This document shows positions 1 through 6,135 of a stretch of DNA of 64,000 nucleotides, one piece after another. The translations under genes and the position numbers were made by a program. The notes under the pieces were generated by a model. The model was not told the origin of the DNA and did not search any database. It was given only the letters and a program-made list of their open reading frames with translations. Numbering within the stretch: position 1 is the first letter of the stretch; each line of letters begins with the position of its first letter. Source of the stretch: Cupriavidus basilensis (GTDB taxonomy: Bacteria; Pseudomonadota; Gammaproteobacteria; Burkholderiales; Burkholderiaceae); NCBI RefSeq assembly GCF_000876015.1, contig NZ_BBQM01000016.1, positions 1 through 64,000 on the forward strand. Reading direction: 5' to 3'.

Positions 1-419
1 GATTCCGTCTTGCTCGATTCCACGCGCGACAGGATGTAGCTGACGGCCCGCGATACCAGTTCAGGGATCTTCAACTCGGCCTTGATGCTGATGCGTGCAG
101 CGGCGATCTTGCTATCCGAGTTCTCGCGGCTCAGCTCGCCGGACATTTCCACAGAGGCGAAGCGGCTATCGGCCGGTGCGTAATAGCCAAACACGTCGAG
201 CGGGAATTCGCAGGCATGGAATCCGCGTTCGCACGCCTCGATCTTTCCGTCGATCTCGAACGTCTCACCGACCGCATACTGCACGCGCTGGCCACCACTG
301 GGATGGCATACGAAGTCCTTGTTGAAGCCCTTGTAGGCTGTTACGACGCACTCACCTTGCTCGACGGCAACCTTCTCAATTTGCTGATTCGCTGCGGTGT
401 CTTCCATCTGCATCTCCAT
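1..419 (-). CDS. Conserved phage protein, DUF7666-like (C-terminus outside window)
   Basis: Reads leftward off the window edge. After a short acidic N-terminus it shows YKGFNKDFVCHP, then a FHACEFPLDVFGYY block and SRFASVEMSGEL, a pattern of phage proteins of the DUF7666 type whose biochemical role I do not know. Three in-frame ATGs lie at 419, 413 and 407; the last has GGAG at good spacing, so the true start may be 407. It is the first gene after a leftward promoter with two repressor operators (457-498), so it should be an early gene silenced in the lysogen. The integrase probably lies further left, outside the window. Confidence 0.75.
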   Translation of the reverse strand, partial: MEMQMEDTAANQQIEKVAVEQGECVVTAYKGFNKDFVCHPSGGQRVQYAVGETFEIDGKIEACERGFHACEFPLDVFGYYAPADSRFASVEMSGELSRENSDSKIAAARISIKAELKIPELVSRAVSYILSRVESSKTE

Positions 420-456
420 CGGTCTTGGCTCTGCGTGTGCAGTGCCGATGGAGAAA

Positions 457-498
457 ACTATACACCAATGAATAGATAAATCAATACGCAAATGAATA
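457..498 (-). promoter_or_regulatory. Leftward early promoter (PL-like) with two repressor operators
   Basis: On the minus strand TTGATT (479-484) and TATAGT (457-462) are separated by 16 bp. Two copies of a 16-bp operator overlap it: 459-474 (minus-strand reading TATTCATTGGTGTATA) and 483-498 (TATTCATTTGCGTATT). The first differs at one base from the operator at 2611-2626. The two sites are 24 bp apart, as in lambda operators. The whole promoter is a near-duplicate of the rightward promoter at 2602-2628. Confidence 0.8.
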
Positions 499-557
499 GT
501 TCGGGACCCAACTTCGGAGGGGCAGGGCGGCGGGCGCCTAGCCCATGGGTTTCCTGT

Positions 558-872
558 CTACTTTGTTGCGATGGCGCTGGCCTGGGCAGCGATGGCGAGT
601 TTCCGGATAGTGTCGCCCAAGAGTTCCATAGCCTGGTCCCGGATATGAGGGAAGGCGGTAACGAGACGCACCAATAGGTCCAGTATGGACCGAACTACGA
701 GGAGAGGGTCATCCGCATACAGCCCTCCGATGTTGGCCTGATAGGAGCCCCCGTAACCGTGCTGAAACGTGATGCGGTCTTCAGCCGGGTCGTCGTCCGG
801 CGGGCGCGCCCGTACCTGCTGTCTCACCGTCCGCCCCTTCCGGAAGGCTGACATCTGAATGATGTTGTCCAT
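558..872 (-). CDS. Hypothetical phage protein, 104 aa
   Basis: I do not recognise a family. The protein has a basic N-terminal third (FRKGRTVRQQVRARPP), a central stretch with aromatic and glycine residues, and a helical C-terminus. Start at the ATG at 872, preceded by AGCAGGGGTC; a longer TTG-start form would begin at 899. It is the last gene of the block between the repressor and the leftward promoter, beyond the hairpin at 1018-1036, so its expression with the genes upstream is uncertain. Confidence 0.55.
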   Translation of the reverse strand: MDNIIQMSAFRKGRTVRQQVRARPPDDDPAEDRITFQHGYGGSYQANIGGLYADDPLLVVRSILDLLVRLVTAFPHIRDQAMELLGDTIRKLAIAAQASAIATK

Positions 873-1017
873 GACCCCTGCTCTCTTTTTTATGGGCAAG
901 AGTCGGTCTTGCCTTTCAGGCAGATTACGGGGAGGGCTGATACTAGGGCACCCCCCCGCGGTTGGGAGGCAGATGGCTCTGTCGCCAAGCGGCAGAGGTA
1001 CCGCTACAGATGCAAAA

Positions 1018-1036
1018 GCCCGCCTTGCGGGCGGGC
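1018..1036 (-). terminator. Intrinsic terminator after the secreted-protein gene
   Basis: On the minus strand a 7-bp stem GCCCGCC/GGCGGGC with a 5-nt loop is followed by CTTTTGCA. It lies 22 nt past the stop codon of the 1059-1361 gene. Confidence 0.7.
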
Positions 1037-1058
1037 CTTGCTGCCGTTCGGTTCGAGG

Positions 1059-1361
1059 CTAGAAGCCGTAGTTGCGGCGCTGCTGGCCCGGCTGGCTGGG
1101 CGGTTGCCCATAGGACTGGTTGTACTGCGGCGGGTTACTGTACTCGTCCTTCTGGTGCCCACGCTGGCCCGTGTAGGGATTTACCCCACCATACTGGTTG
1201 TTCTCGGCATTGTAGTTGTTGGAGCGCAACTGATCGGGGTTGGACCGCATGTGACCCTCGCGGTAGTTGCCGTTTTTGTCGATGGAGGGGCGGACGTAGG
1301 TTTGGGCGCTCGCGCTAGTGGCACAAACAAGTAGCGCGGCGAGAATGGCGGCTGTTCTCAT
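1059..1361 (-). CDS. Small secreted Asn/Gln/Tyr-rich protein, 100 aa
   Basis: Residues 1-20 form a clear Sec signal peptide (MRTAAILAALLVCATSASAQ, cleavage likely at ASA|Q). The mature part is hydrophilic and rich in Asn, Gln, Tyr, Pro and Gly, so it is probably disordered or surface-associated. Start at 1361 with AGGATAC upstream; a longer in-frame form would bury the signal peptide. It is in the minus-strand block behind the prophage repressor with a membrane protein and a lipoprotein, which suggests an envelope function in the lysogen. No family recognised. Confidence 0.65.
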   Translation of the reverse strand: MRTAAILAALLVCATSASAQTYVRPSIDKNGNYREGHMRSNPDQLRSNNYNAENNQYGGVNPYTGQRGHQKDEYSNPPQYNQSYGQPPSQPGQQRRNYGF

Positions 1362-1369
1362 TTTGTATC

Positions 1370-1627
1370 CTATGTCACCAAGAATCGGTAGATACCGTAG
1401 ATAAGGAAACCCATTGCGATATATGTGCCGAACGGAACGAAGCCTATAACCAGTAACGCAATGACTAGCGCGAAAATATGCCAAACGCCCAAGGCAGCAG
1501 CAACGCCTTCGGTCACGGCTCCCAGAACGAAGATGCCAAAAATCATAGTCCCAATAAGCATTGGGAGCCCGCTAGCTGATGCTGATCTGGCTAGCTCTTG
1601 GAATTTCTTGACCTTCCCGAACTGCAT
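1370..1627 (-). CDS. Small inner-membrane protein with two helices, 85 aa
   Basis: An N-terminal cytoplasmic segment (MQFGKVKKFQELARS) is followed by two hydrophobic segments, about residues 20-43 and 49-80, the second containing a Pro/Gly break. GGGGGCGGAC precedes the ATG. It lies 8 nt upstream of the secreted-protein gene and probably shares its transcript. Its position between repressor and leftward promoter resembles that of RexB, a four-helix exclusion protein, but there is no sequence basis for calling it RexB. Confidence 0.65.
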   Translation of the reverse strand: MQFGKVKKFQELARSASASGLPMLIGTMIFGIFVLGAVTEGVAAALGVWHIFALVIALLVIGFVPFGTYIAMGFLIYGIYRFLVT

Positions 1628-1665
1628 GTCCGCCCCCGGTATTTATTTTCTCTAGGTCCAATCAG

Positions 1666-1962
1666 CTAACTGGCCGCCTGCTGGGCGACACATTTGAAAG
1701 TCAATTCGGATTCAAGCGGGGTCCAGCCCCGCGCACCGTGGGTCTTCATATCGACCTGCTCCATCTGCTTTCCCTGTTCCTTGCAATAGGCATCGGCGCG
1801 CCGAAGGCTGCTCGCTTTGATCTCTTGCCAGGAATCGACGCCGCCCATGTGTCGGGTGCCAACGGTGTAGTTGCCGTTCCCGGCCGGACTGACATCCGAA
1901 ACAGTGGTGCAGCCGGCGAGAACCATGCCGATCGCCGCTACCCCCAAGATTCTTGCTCTCAT
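1666..1962 (-). CDS. Phage-encoded lipoprotein, 98 aa
   Basis: The N-terminus is a lipoprotein signal ending in the lipobox LAGC with Cys17 as the likely lipidated residue, followed by TTVSDVSPAGNG. The mature domain has conserved-looking VGTRHMGG, SSLRRADAYCKEQGK and ELTFKC segments; Cys in the last two could pair in the periplasm. Similar short lipoproteins occur in Burkholderiaceae genomes and prophages with no assigned function. It is the first gene after the repressor and may be expressed from the repressor promoter. Confidence 0.65.
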   Translation of the reverse strand: MRARILGVAAIGMVLAGCTTVSDVSPAGNGNYTVGTRHMGGVDSWQEIKASSLRRADAYCKEQGKQMEQVDMKTHGARGWTPLESELTFKCVAQQAAS

Positions 1963-2033
1963 TTTTTGACCCCGTTACAGATCATGAGAAGGTAGCGCGA
2001 TAAGCCTTTGTTTGGCTCCCCGCCAAAGTGGGG

Positions 2034-2546
2034 CTACTTTGTCTTGCGGTTGCGGCCTTCCTTGGGTTCGGGATGGAGGCCGCTGATCTGGATGCCCCTT
2101 TTCTTGCGAGCAAACACAGGCTGATCTTCATCGCCAACTCCCTCGTCGGGAGGGCTGCTGCGCAGATCTTGAAGTAGGCCAAGAGCCTTGGACAGCGCGC
2201 TGTCGGATAACCCAGCAAGGATGGCGGTGGCCTGGGCGATCTGCATTTCGCGGAGGACGCTGGCACGCTCCGTAATCTCATCGGCCGCCGGCGCCGCCAG
2301 ATGCACTACCGCGGAAGATTCCCCTGTGTACTGAACGGGATCATCCGGGCCATCTGCTAGCCAGGTAGTAGTAACCCCTAGAGCGGCGGCCAGCTTCTTC
2401 ACCGTGGACAGTTCCGGTGTGTCTGTCCTGCCCTTCAATACGCGAGCGATAGTTGGCTGCGGTACGCCGGATAGGCGGCTCAAGGCGCTCTGACCCTTGA
2501 TCTTGCGCTCGCTCATCATCCGGTCGATTCGTGTTGCGATTCCCAT
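2034..2546 (-). CDS. Prophage repressor, XRE-type HTH, no S24 domain
   Basis: Residues about 1-65 form a lambda-repressor-like HTH domain (SALSRLSGVPQPTIARVLKG, then STVKKLAAALGVTTTWLADG). The rest is a helical segment (residues 95-130) and a basic C-terminal tail. The autoproteolytic S24 (LexA/CI) domain is missing. Start chosen at 2546: the -10 box of its promoter ends just upstream, implying a leaderless mRNA as for lambda cI. A longer form from 2594 would run over the operators. It should bind the five 16-bp operators and maintain lysogeny. Confidence 0.8.
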   Translation of the reverse strand: MGIATRIDRMMSERKIKGQSALSRLSGVPQPTIARVLKGRTDTPELSTVKKLAAALGVTTTWLADGPDDPVQYTGESSAVVHLAAPAADEITERASVLREMQIAQATAILAGLSDSALSKALGLLQDLRSSPPDEGVGDEDQPVFARKKRGIQISGLHPEPKEGRNRKTK

Positions 2547-2552
2547 GCGTGA

Positions 2553-2582
2553 GATATACGTGCGCGTATAGATGGGCGTCAA
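2553..2582 (-). promoter_or_regulatory. Repressor maintenance promoter (PRM-like)
   Basis: On the minus strand TTGACG (2577-2582) and TATATC (2553-2558) have an 18-bp spacer. The -10 box lies 7-12 nt before the repressor ATG, so the transcript would be almost leaderless. Operator 2555-2570 overlaps the -10 box, the position expected for negative autoregulation. Confidence 0.6.
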
Positions 2583-2626
2583 ATCTCTATTCATGTGTGC
2601 ATTGACAATCTATTCATTCGTGTATA
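2555..2626. promoter_or_regulatory. Three-site operator region between repressor and Cro-like gene
   Basis: Three related 16-bp sites: 2555-2570 (TATACGTGCGCGTATA, near-perfect palindrome), 2588-2603 (TATTCATGTGTGCATT) and 2611-2626 (TATTCATTCGTGTATA, within a 22-bp imperfect palindrome at 2608-2629). Spacing is 33 and 23 bp. The consensus is TAT-W-C-R-T-N-N-G-N-G-Y-A-T-W. The first overlaps the repressor promoter and the other two cover the rightward promoter. Confidence 0.8.
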
Positions 2627-2630
2627 GATT
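2602..2630 (+). promoter_or_regulatory. Rightward early promoter (PR-like)
   Basis: A consensus TTGACA (2602-2607) is followed by TATAGA (2623-2628, spacer 15) or TAGATT (2625-2630, spacer 17). The Cro-like ATG at 2638 is only 8-10 nt after the -10 box, so the message is leaderless or nearly so. Confidence 0.75.
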
Positions 2631-2637
2631 TGCAGGC

Positions 2638-2868
2638 ATGGACAAAACACATCAAGCCAAGCTCGCCGAGATCAAGGCGCGAACGGACCTCAGCGAAGTC
2701 GCCTTGGCCCGCAAGCTTGGCGTCTCCCAGCCGACGGTGAATCGCATCCTCAAGGGTCAAGCCGACTGCAAGGGGAGCACGTTGGTCGCCATTGACCAGT
2801 TGCATGCCAGCGTGTTCGGTGTAGGCGCCAAAACCGGCGCTAGCCCGGCGGTCGCCGAGGCGTCGTGA
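2638..2868 (+). CDS. Cro-like HTH protein, 76 aa
   Basis: A compact HTH protein (SEVALARKLGVSQPTVNRILKG) with a short Ala-rich tail. It is the first gene of the rightward operon and diverges from the repressor across the shared operators, which is the arrangement of lambda cro. Start at 2638 with AGGC close by; longer in-frame forms run into the promoter and operators and are unlikely. The stop codon abuts the stop codon of the next, oppositely oriented gene with no gap. Confidence 0.75.
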   Translation: MDKTHQAKLAEIKARTDLSEVALARKLGVSQPTVNRILKGQADCKGSTLVAIDQLHASVFGVGAKTGASPAVAEAS

Positions 2869-3225
2869 TCAGGGCTTGCGCGATGGCCCGGCCACCGATC
2901 CCCCAAGCACCTGCGCAAGGTTCTGCAGGTCCGCAAGCAACTGCTGCGTGGACCGAATGCATGCCTCAACCGCAGCTCGCTGATCGAAGGCCGGGCTGCC
3001 TTGTTCGTAAGGCTCTCCAATCCCATTCGCCAGCCACTCGGCTGACACGCCAAGGGCTCGTGCAATCGCAGTTGTGTGCTTGCTTCCCTTCGCATTGCGG
3101 TCAGGGCTGCATAGGTGCTGGATGGACTGCGGACGAATGCCGACCCGCGACGCAAGCGCGCGACCGGAGGTTGGCGGCTGCGTCCGCGCCATTGCCCAAC
3201 GGAGCCGTTCGCCAAAGGTGTACAT
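2869..3225 (-). CDS. Second XRE-family regulator, 118 aa
   Basis: The N-terminal 70 residues are a lambda-repressor-like HTH domain (SGRALASRVGIRPQSIQHLCSP, then TTAIARALGVSAEWLANGIGEP). The last part follows phage CI proteins, where it leads into an S24 domain. Here the protein ends after one helical segment (AAVEACIRSTQQLLADLQNLAQ). Start at 3225; a longer open frame reaches 3522 but its upstream part has no coding character. It is convergent with the Cro-like gene, so transcription from the rightward promoter runs antisense through it. It could regulate the early operon or antagonise the first repressor; this is inference. Confidence 0.7.
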   Translation of the reverse strand: MYTFGERLRWAMARTQPPTSGRALASRVGIRPQSIQHLCSPDRNAKGSKHTTAIARALGVSAEWLANGIGEPYEQGSPAFDQRAAVEACIRSTQQLLADLQNLAQVLGGSVAGPSRKP

Positions 3226-3522
3226 GCGCCCGAGTTTGTCACCGGACCTATGCAGGTTTGTCTGCTTTTTCGTATCAGACGGCTCTGTCGCTTGCGACGG
3301 GCCGGCGCCGTACCCCGCCGCGAGGTTGACCCGCTCGCGGCTTCCTCCCCGCGTCTTGGCGCGGGGGCTTTTTATACCCGTTGCTCGATAGCCAGATGAC
3401 CCCGATCCAGATTCCAGCGAATGCAGCACCGCGGACTGCGAGGCAGATGGCCTTCGAGCTTGCGCAAGGGCTGTCCGCCATGTGCGGCCGGCACCAAGCA
3501 GGGCAGGGAGGTCAGGCGCCAT
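3226..3522. other. Regulatory gap without a convincing gene
   Basis: About 300 bp. It holds the upstream region of the 118-aa regulator, a GTTTGTC repeat at 3234-3240 and 3256-3262 (22 bp apart, possible operator half-sites) and the terminator at 3347-3375. A plus-strand frame from 3396 runs on into the antisense of the next gene and is not convincing as coding. Confidence 0.4.
3347..3375 (+). terminator. Intrinsic terminator in the early rightward region
   Basis: Stem CCCCGCG (3347-3353) / CGCGGGG (3360-3366) with a 6-nt loop, followed by GCTTTTTATA. It would end transcripts started at the rightward promoter after they pass the Cro-like gene, like lambda tR1. Early genes beyond it would then need readthrough or a separate promoter. 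Confidence 0.75.
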
Positions 3523-3819
3523 TTACAGCGCGCCGGCCTGTAGTAGTTCGAGGTGTTCGCCGACTTCCGCGAGCGCTTCGGCAGTTTCGTCCAGCAGCAT
3601 CGCGTGCTCAGCCGGATGCAGATTTCCTTCGTGGACGGACTCGCGCATGGATTCCAGGTGCTCCCGCACAAGGCGGGGCGCGTCATCACCATGCCGGTCC
3701 GAGTAGAGACGCAGCACGAGCTGCCGCACGAGGAAAAGTTGCAGCCGCAGGTTTCGATCTTCGAGATCGCGCGCGCTCAGTGGCATGGCCTTTTGGCTCG
3801 CTGCGTGCTGCTGTTCCAT
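3523..3819 (-). CDS. Helical phage protein, 98 aa
   Basis: Predominantly alpha-helical and charged with regular heptad-like spacing (DLEDRNLRLQLFLVRQLVLRLYSD, then MLLDETAEALAEVGEHLELLQ); probably a small coiled-coil dimer. A perfect AGGAG lies 8 nt before the ATG at 3819. It is divergent from the rightward early operon that begins at 3852, so the 32 bp between them must hold both start signals. No family recognised. Confidence 0.65.
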   Translation of the reverse strand: MEQQHAASQKAMPLSARDLEDRNLRLQLFLVRQLVLRLYSDRHGDDAPRLVREHLESMRESVHEGNLHPAEHAMLLDETAEALAEVGEHLELLQAGAL

Positions 3820-3851
3820 CCACTACTCCTTTTTGATGATCCGGGGATCAG

Positions 3852-4118
3852 ATGCACGAACTTGACGAGATGCTTATGGCCCGAGCCCCCTACACGCATC
3901 CACTTGGAAAGCTGACGCATGAGTCGAGAACGCTTCTGCCGGAGTGCGTCGGCGAAAAGCTCGTGACCACAGCCGCAGCCCTAGGCATGACCGAGGCGGA
4001 ATTGACCCGCGACATCCTTTGCCAGTGGGGCTTCGGTGACCTCATGGACAAGATAGCGCAGGAACGGCGCCGAATCACTGCGGTGAAACCGGCAGGAATC
4101 GGCGGCCAAGAAAAGTAA
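3852..4118 (+). CDS. Small phage protein, 88 aa
   Basis: A short protein with two likely helical segments (ECVGEKLVTTAAALGMTEAELTRDILCQWGFGDLMDKIAQERRR). The central part resembles an HTH or ribbon-helix-helix-like regulator seen at the start of early operons in related prophages, but I cannot assign a family. GGGGATCAG precedes the ATG. First gene of the long rightward early operon. Confidence 0.65.
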   Translation: MHELDEMLMARAPYTHPLGKLTHESRTLLPECVGEKLVTTAAALGMTEAELTRDILCQWGFGDLMDKIAQERRRITAVKPAGIGGQEK

Positions 4119-4183
4119 GGCGCCGCGAGGCACGCAAAAACACCACGGCGCCGGGCGCGCCACTATATCCGGGGGCGGAAAGA

Positions 4184-4411
4184 ATGGAACAGATCAGGTC
4201 GCGAGCAGCGATTCGGGAAGAGGGTGCGCAGGCTGCGCGCGAGGGCAAGTCGTTCGATGCATGCCCGTCGATATACGGCGAGGAGGCAGCCCTCGAATGG
4301 AAGGCGGGCTACCTGCATGCGCAGACGCAGGTCGGTGGCGACGAGTTCAGGACACGGCAGGGCCGGCAACTGGCTGCGATGCTCGAGCGGGCCGGCGGGG
4401 TGGCGGCATGA
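4184..4411 (+). CDS. Rmf/CrpP-like protein, 75 aa
   Basis: The sequence EEGAQAAREGKSFDACPSIYGEEAALEWKAGYLHA matches the short fold of ribosome modulation factor and phage-carried CrpP proteins: G..A...G, an internal CP, then a W..G...A helix. Rmf binds ribosomes in stationary phase. The antibiotic-modifying activity proposed for one CrpP is disputed and should not be assumed here. GGCGGAAAG precedes the ATG; the stop overlaps the next start (ATGA). Confidence 0.7.
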   Translation: MEQIRSRAAIREEGAQAAREGKSFDACPSIYGEEAALEWKAGYLHAQTQVGGDEFRTRQGRQLAAMLERAGGVAA

Positions 4412-4707
4412 AGGTCTATATCGCCGGCCCGATGACGGGCATTCCGAACCTGAATTTTCCCGCCTTTCACGAGGCTGCCAGCCGACTGCGCGCAGAAGGG
4501 CACCACGTCGTGAATCCGGCCGAAATCAATGCCGACCCCAGTGCGGGATGGCTCGAATGCATGCGCGCTGACATCCGTGAAATGGTCACGTGCGAGGCGA
4601 TCTTTCTTCTCCCTGGCTGGGAGTTGTCGCGGGGTGCGACGCTGGAGCGCCATATCGCGGAGCGATTGGGCTTCGTCATTCTGGCCGCCGATGAGGTGGC
4701 AGCGTGA
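4408..4707 (+). CDS. DUF4406 protein (nucleoside deoxyribosyltransferase-like), 99 aa
   Basis: The N-terminus KVYIAGPMTGIPNLNFPAFHEAASRLRAEGHHVVNPAEI and the later CEAIFLLPGWELSRGATLERHIAERLGF are diagnostic of DUF4406, a phage family with the nucleoside 2-deoxyribosyltransferase-like fold. By family it may act on nucleotides, but no reaction is established. The ATG overlaps the previous stop. Length is normal for the family. Confidence 0.85.
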   Translation: MKVYIAGPMTGIPNLNFPAFHEAASRLRAEGHHVVNPAEINADPSAGWLECMRADIREMVTCEAIFLLPGWELSRGATLERHIAERLGFVILAADEVAA

Positions 4708-4709
4708 CG

Positions 4710-4910
4710 CTACTTTGGATCAAACCGATCAAACGGATTGGCTTCACACATCAGCGGACCTGGTCCATTAGGGCGGCAGACACGGTGCGTCCAACGGTCA
4801 AAAAAGAAGACCCCTCCACTGTTTGGCTGGATGGCCTCGTAGCGGAAGAAATGAGCAACAGCGACCAGCGCAAGCATGATGACAACGGCGATAGCTATTC
4901 CGACTCGCAT
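4710..4910 (-). CDS. Small membrane-anchored protein on the opposite strand, 66 aa
   Basis: Residues 1-22 (MRVGIAIAVVIMLALVAVAHFF) are a signal anchor; the rest is a short extracytoplasmic tail with GGVFFFDRWTHRVCRPN and a second Cys. GGAGGG precedes the ATG at 4910. It is transcribed against the early operon. A plus-strand frame across the same DNA (4704-4949, GTG start) exists but has less protein-like composition. Probably a moron or regulator of envelope function; no family assigned. Confidence 0.5.
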   Translation of the reverse strand: MRVGIAIAVVIMLALVAVAHFFRYEAIQPNSGGVFFFDRWTHRVCRPNGPGPLMCEANPFDRFDPK

Positions 4911-4942
4911 GTCCGACCCTCCTTTTTCGGAGGAATCGTAGC

Positions 4943-5698
4943 ATGCTGACCAACCACTGCTACCAAGGCGACTGCCGCGCCGTCATGCGAGAGTGGCCGG
5001 CTGCCCTCGCGGATGCGTGCATCACCGACCCACCTTATGGTGACACGAGCCTGGAATGGGATCGCCGCTGCGATGGTTGGGTAGCTGAGGTCGCTCGCGT
5101 GCTTAAGCCTTCGGCATGCATCTGGGTGTTCGGAAGTATGCGTTTCATTGCCACACTGTTCGCCGATATGGAGGCCGCAGGCTTTCGCTATGGCCAGGAC
5201 ATTGTCTGGCAAAAACAGAACGGAACCGGCTTCCATAACGACCGATTCCGACGCGTGCACGAGCATGCCATCCAGTTTTACCGCGGCGCGTGGGCCGACT
5301 TGTACCGTGATGTGCAGCACACGATGGATGCGCGGGCAAAGGTAGTGCGGAAACAAGCAACGCCGGCGCGCTGGCATGGAGTCACCGGGGCGACGACTTA
5401 TGTGTCCGAGGAGGGTGGCCCTCGGATCATGCGCAGCGTTATCGATGTTGCCAACGAGCACGGCCGCGCACTGCATCCGACGCAGAAGCCGCTCGGAATT
5501 CTCGCTCCGCTGATCTCCTACTCAGTGCCGAGGGGTGGCCTCGTAGTGGATCCATTTATGGGCAGTGGTTCCACCGGCATTGCAGCTGAGATGCTAGGCC
5601 GCTGCTGGCTGGGTGCCGAGCTGAACCCCGAATACATCGCGCTGCAGTCCGAGCGCATGCGGCAGCCTGGGCTGGTGTTGGAGGTAGAGCCATGCTGA
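4943..5698 (+). CDS. Phage DNA methyltransferase (N6/N4, beta-type order), 251 aa
   Basis: Motif IV DPPY is at residues 29-32 and the AdoMet-binding motif VDPFMGSGSTG comes near residue 206, the order of beta-class amino-methyltransferases (N6_N4_Mtase family). HPTQKP just before the AdoMet motif is also typical. No cognate endonuclease is nearby, so it is an orphan enzyme that probably protects phage DNA from host restriction or marks it for replication timing. GGAGG lies 9 nt before the ATG. It overlaps the next gene by 7 nt. Confidence 0.9.
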   Translation: MLTNHCYQGDCRAVMREWPAALADACITDPPYGDTSLEWDRRCDGWVAEVARVLKPSACIWVFGSMRFIATLFADMEAAGFRYGQDIVWQKQNGTGFHNDRFRRVHEHAIQFYRGAWADLYRDVQHTMDARAKVVRKQATPARWHGVTGATTYVSEEGGPRIMRSVIDVANEHGRALHPTQKPLGILAPLISYSVPRGGLVVDPFMGSGSTGIAAEMLGRCWLGAELNPEYIALQSERMRQPGLVLEVEPC

Positions 5699-6135
5699 CT
5701 CGTCGCACACCCCTCAAGGCCGGCGCGCCTCTCCAACGTCGCACGCCGCTGCGCTCCACGACCTGGCTGAAGCAGACCGCCGGCTTGGTGCCAAGCCCCT
5801 TCAAGAAGAAGTCCCGCAAGAAGCCGCGCAAGGCGGAGCGGGACTATCTCGGGCACGTGGTCTCCCTCGGTTGCGCCGTCTGCCGACGGCTGGGCCTGGG
5901 TGCCACGCCAGCGGAGGTACATCACCCGCGCAAGGGCACTGGCATGGCCCAGCGTGCGCCCCACCGCGACGCGATTCCGCTTTGCACCGAACACCACCGC
6001 GGCGACACCGGGGTGCATGGGCTCGGCGTGAAGCGCTTTGCCTTGGTCTACGGATTCGATGAGGCCGACTTGACGGCGGAGACGCAAACGCTGCTCGTGG
6101 CCTATCTGCCGCCATCGGAGTCCGAAAGGCAATGA
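5692..6135 (+). CDS. Ref-like RecA-dependent HNH nuclease, 147 aa
   Basis: A basic N-terminus (TPLKAGAPLQRRTPLRS, KKKSRKKPRKAER) precedes a Cys/His core: CAVCRR, then EVHHPRKG, then PLCTEHHRG and GVHGLGVKRFALVYGFDE. This matches the phage P1 Ref family, HNH-fold nucleases that cut DNA within RecA-made D-loops. The core lies at about residues 60-120 and looks complete. Found beside DNA-processing genes in many phages. The start overlaps the methyltransferase stop. Confidence 0.75.
   Translation: MLTRRTPLKAGAPLQRRTPLRSTTWLKQTAGLVPSPFKKKSRKKPRKAERDYLGHVVSLGCAVCRRLGLGATPAEVHHPRKGTGMAQRAPHRDAIPLCTEHHRGDTGVHGLGVKRFALVYGFDEADLTAETQTLLVAYLPPSESERQ

Noticed and set aside
974-1012. tRNA-like D-arm sequence (GTCGCCAAGCGGCAGAGGTA) before the terminator at 1018
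   Set aside because: No acceptor stem, T arm or coherent anticodon arm follows; at most a tRNA remnant.
3396-3836. Plus-strand open frame after the early terminator
   Set aside because: Most of it is antisense to the well-supported 98-aa gene with a perfect AGGAG; the first 45 codons alone have no stop of their own.
4704-4949. Plus-strand 81-aa frame with GTG start overlapping the DUF4406 gene
   Set aside because: Antisense to the signal-anchored 66-aa frame, which has a better ribosome site and a natural membrane helix; not fully excluded.
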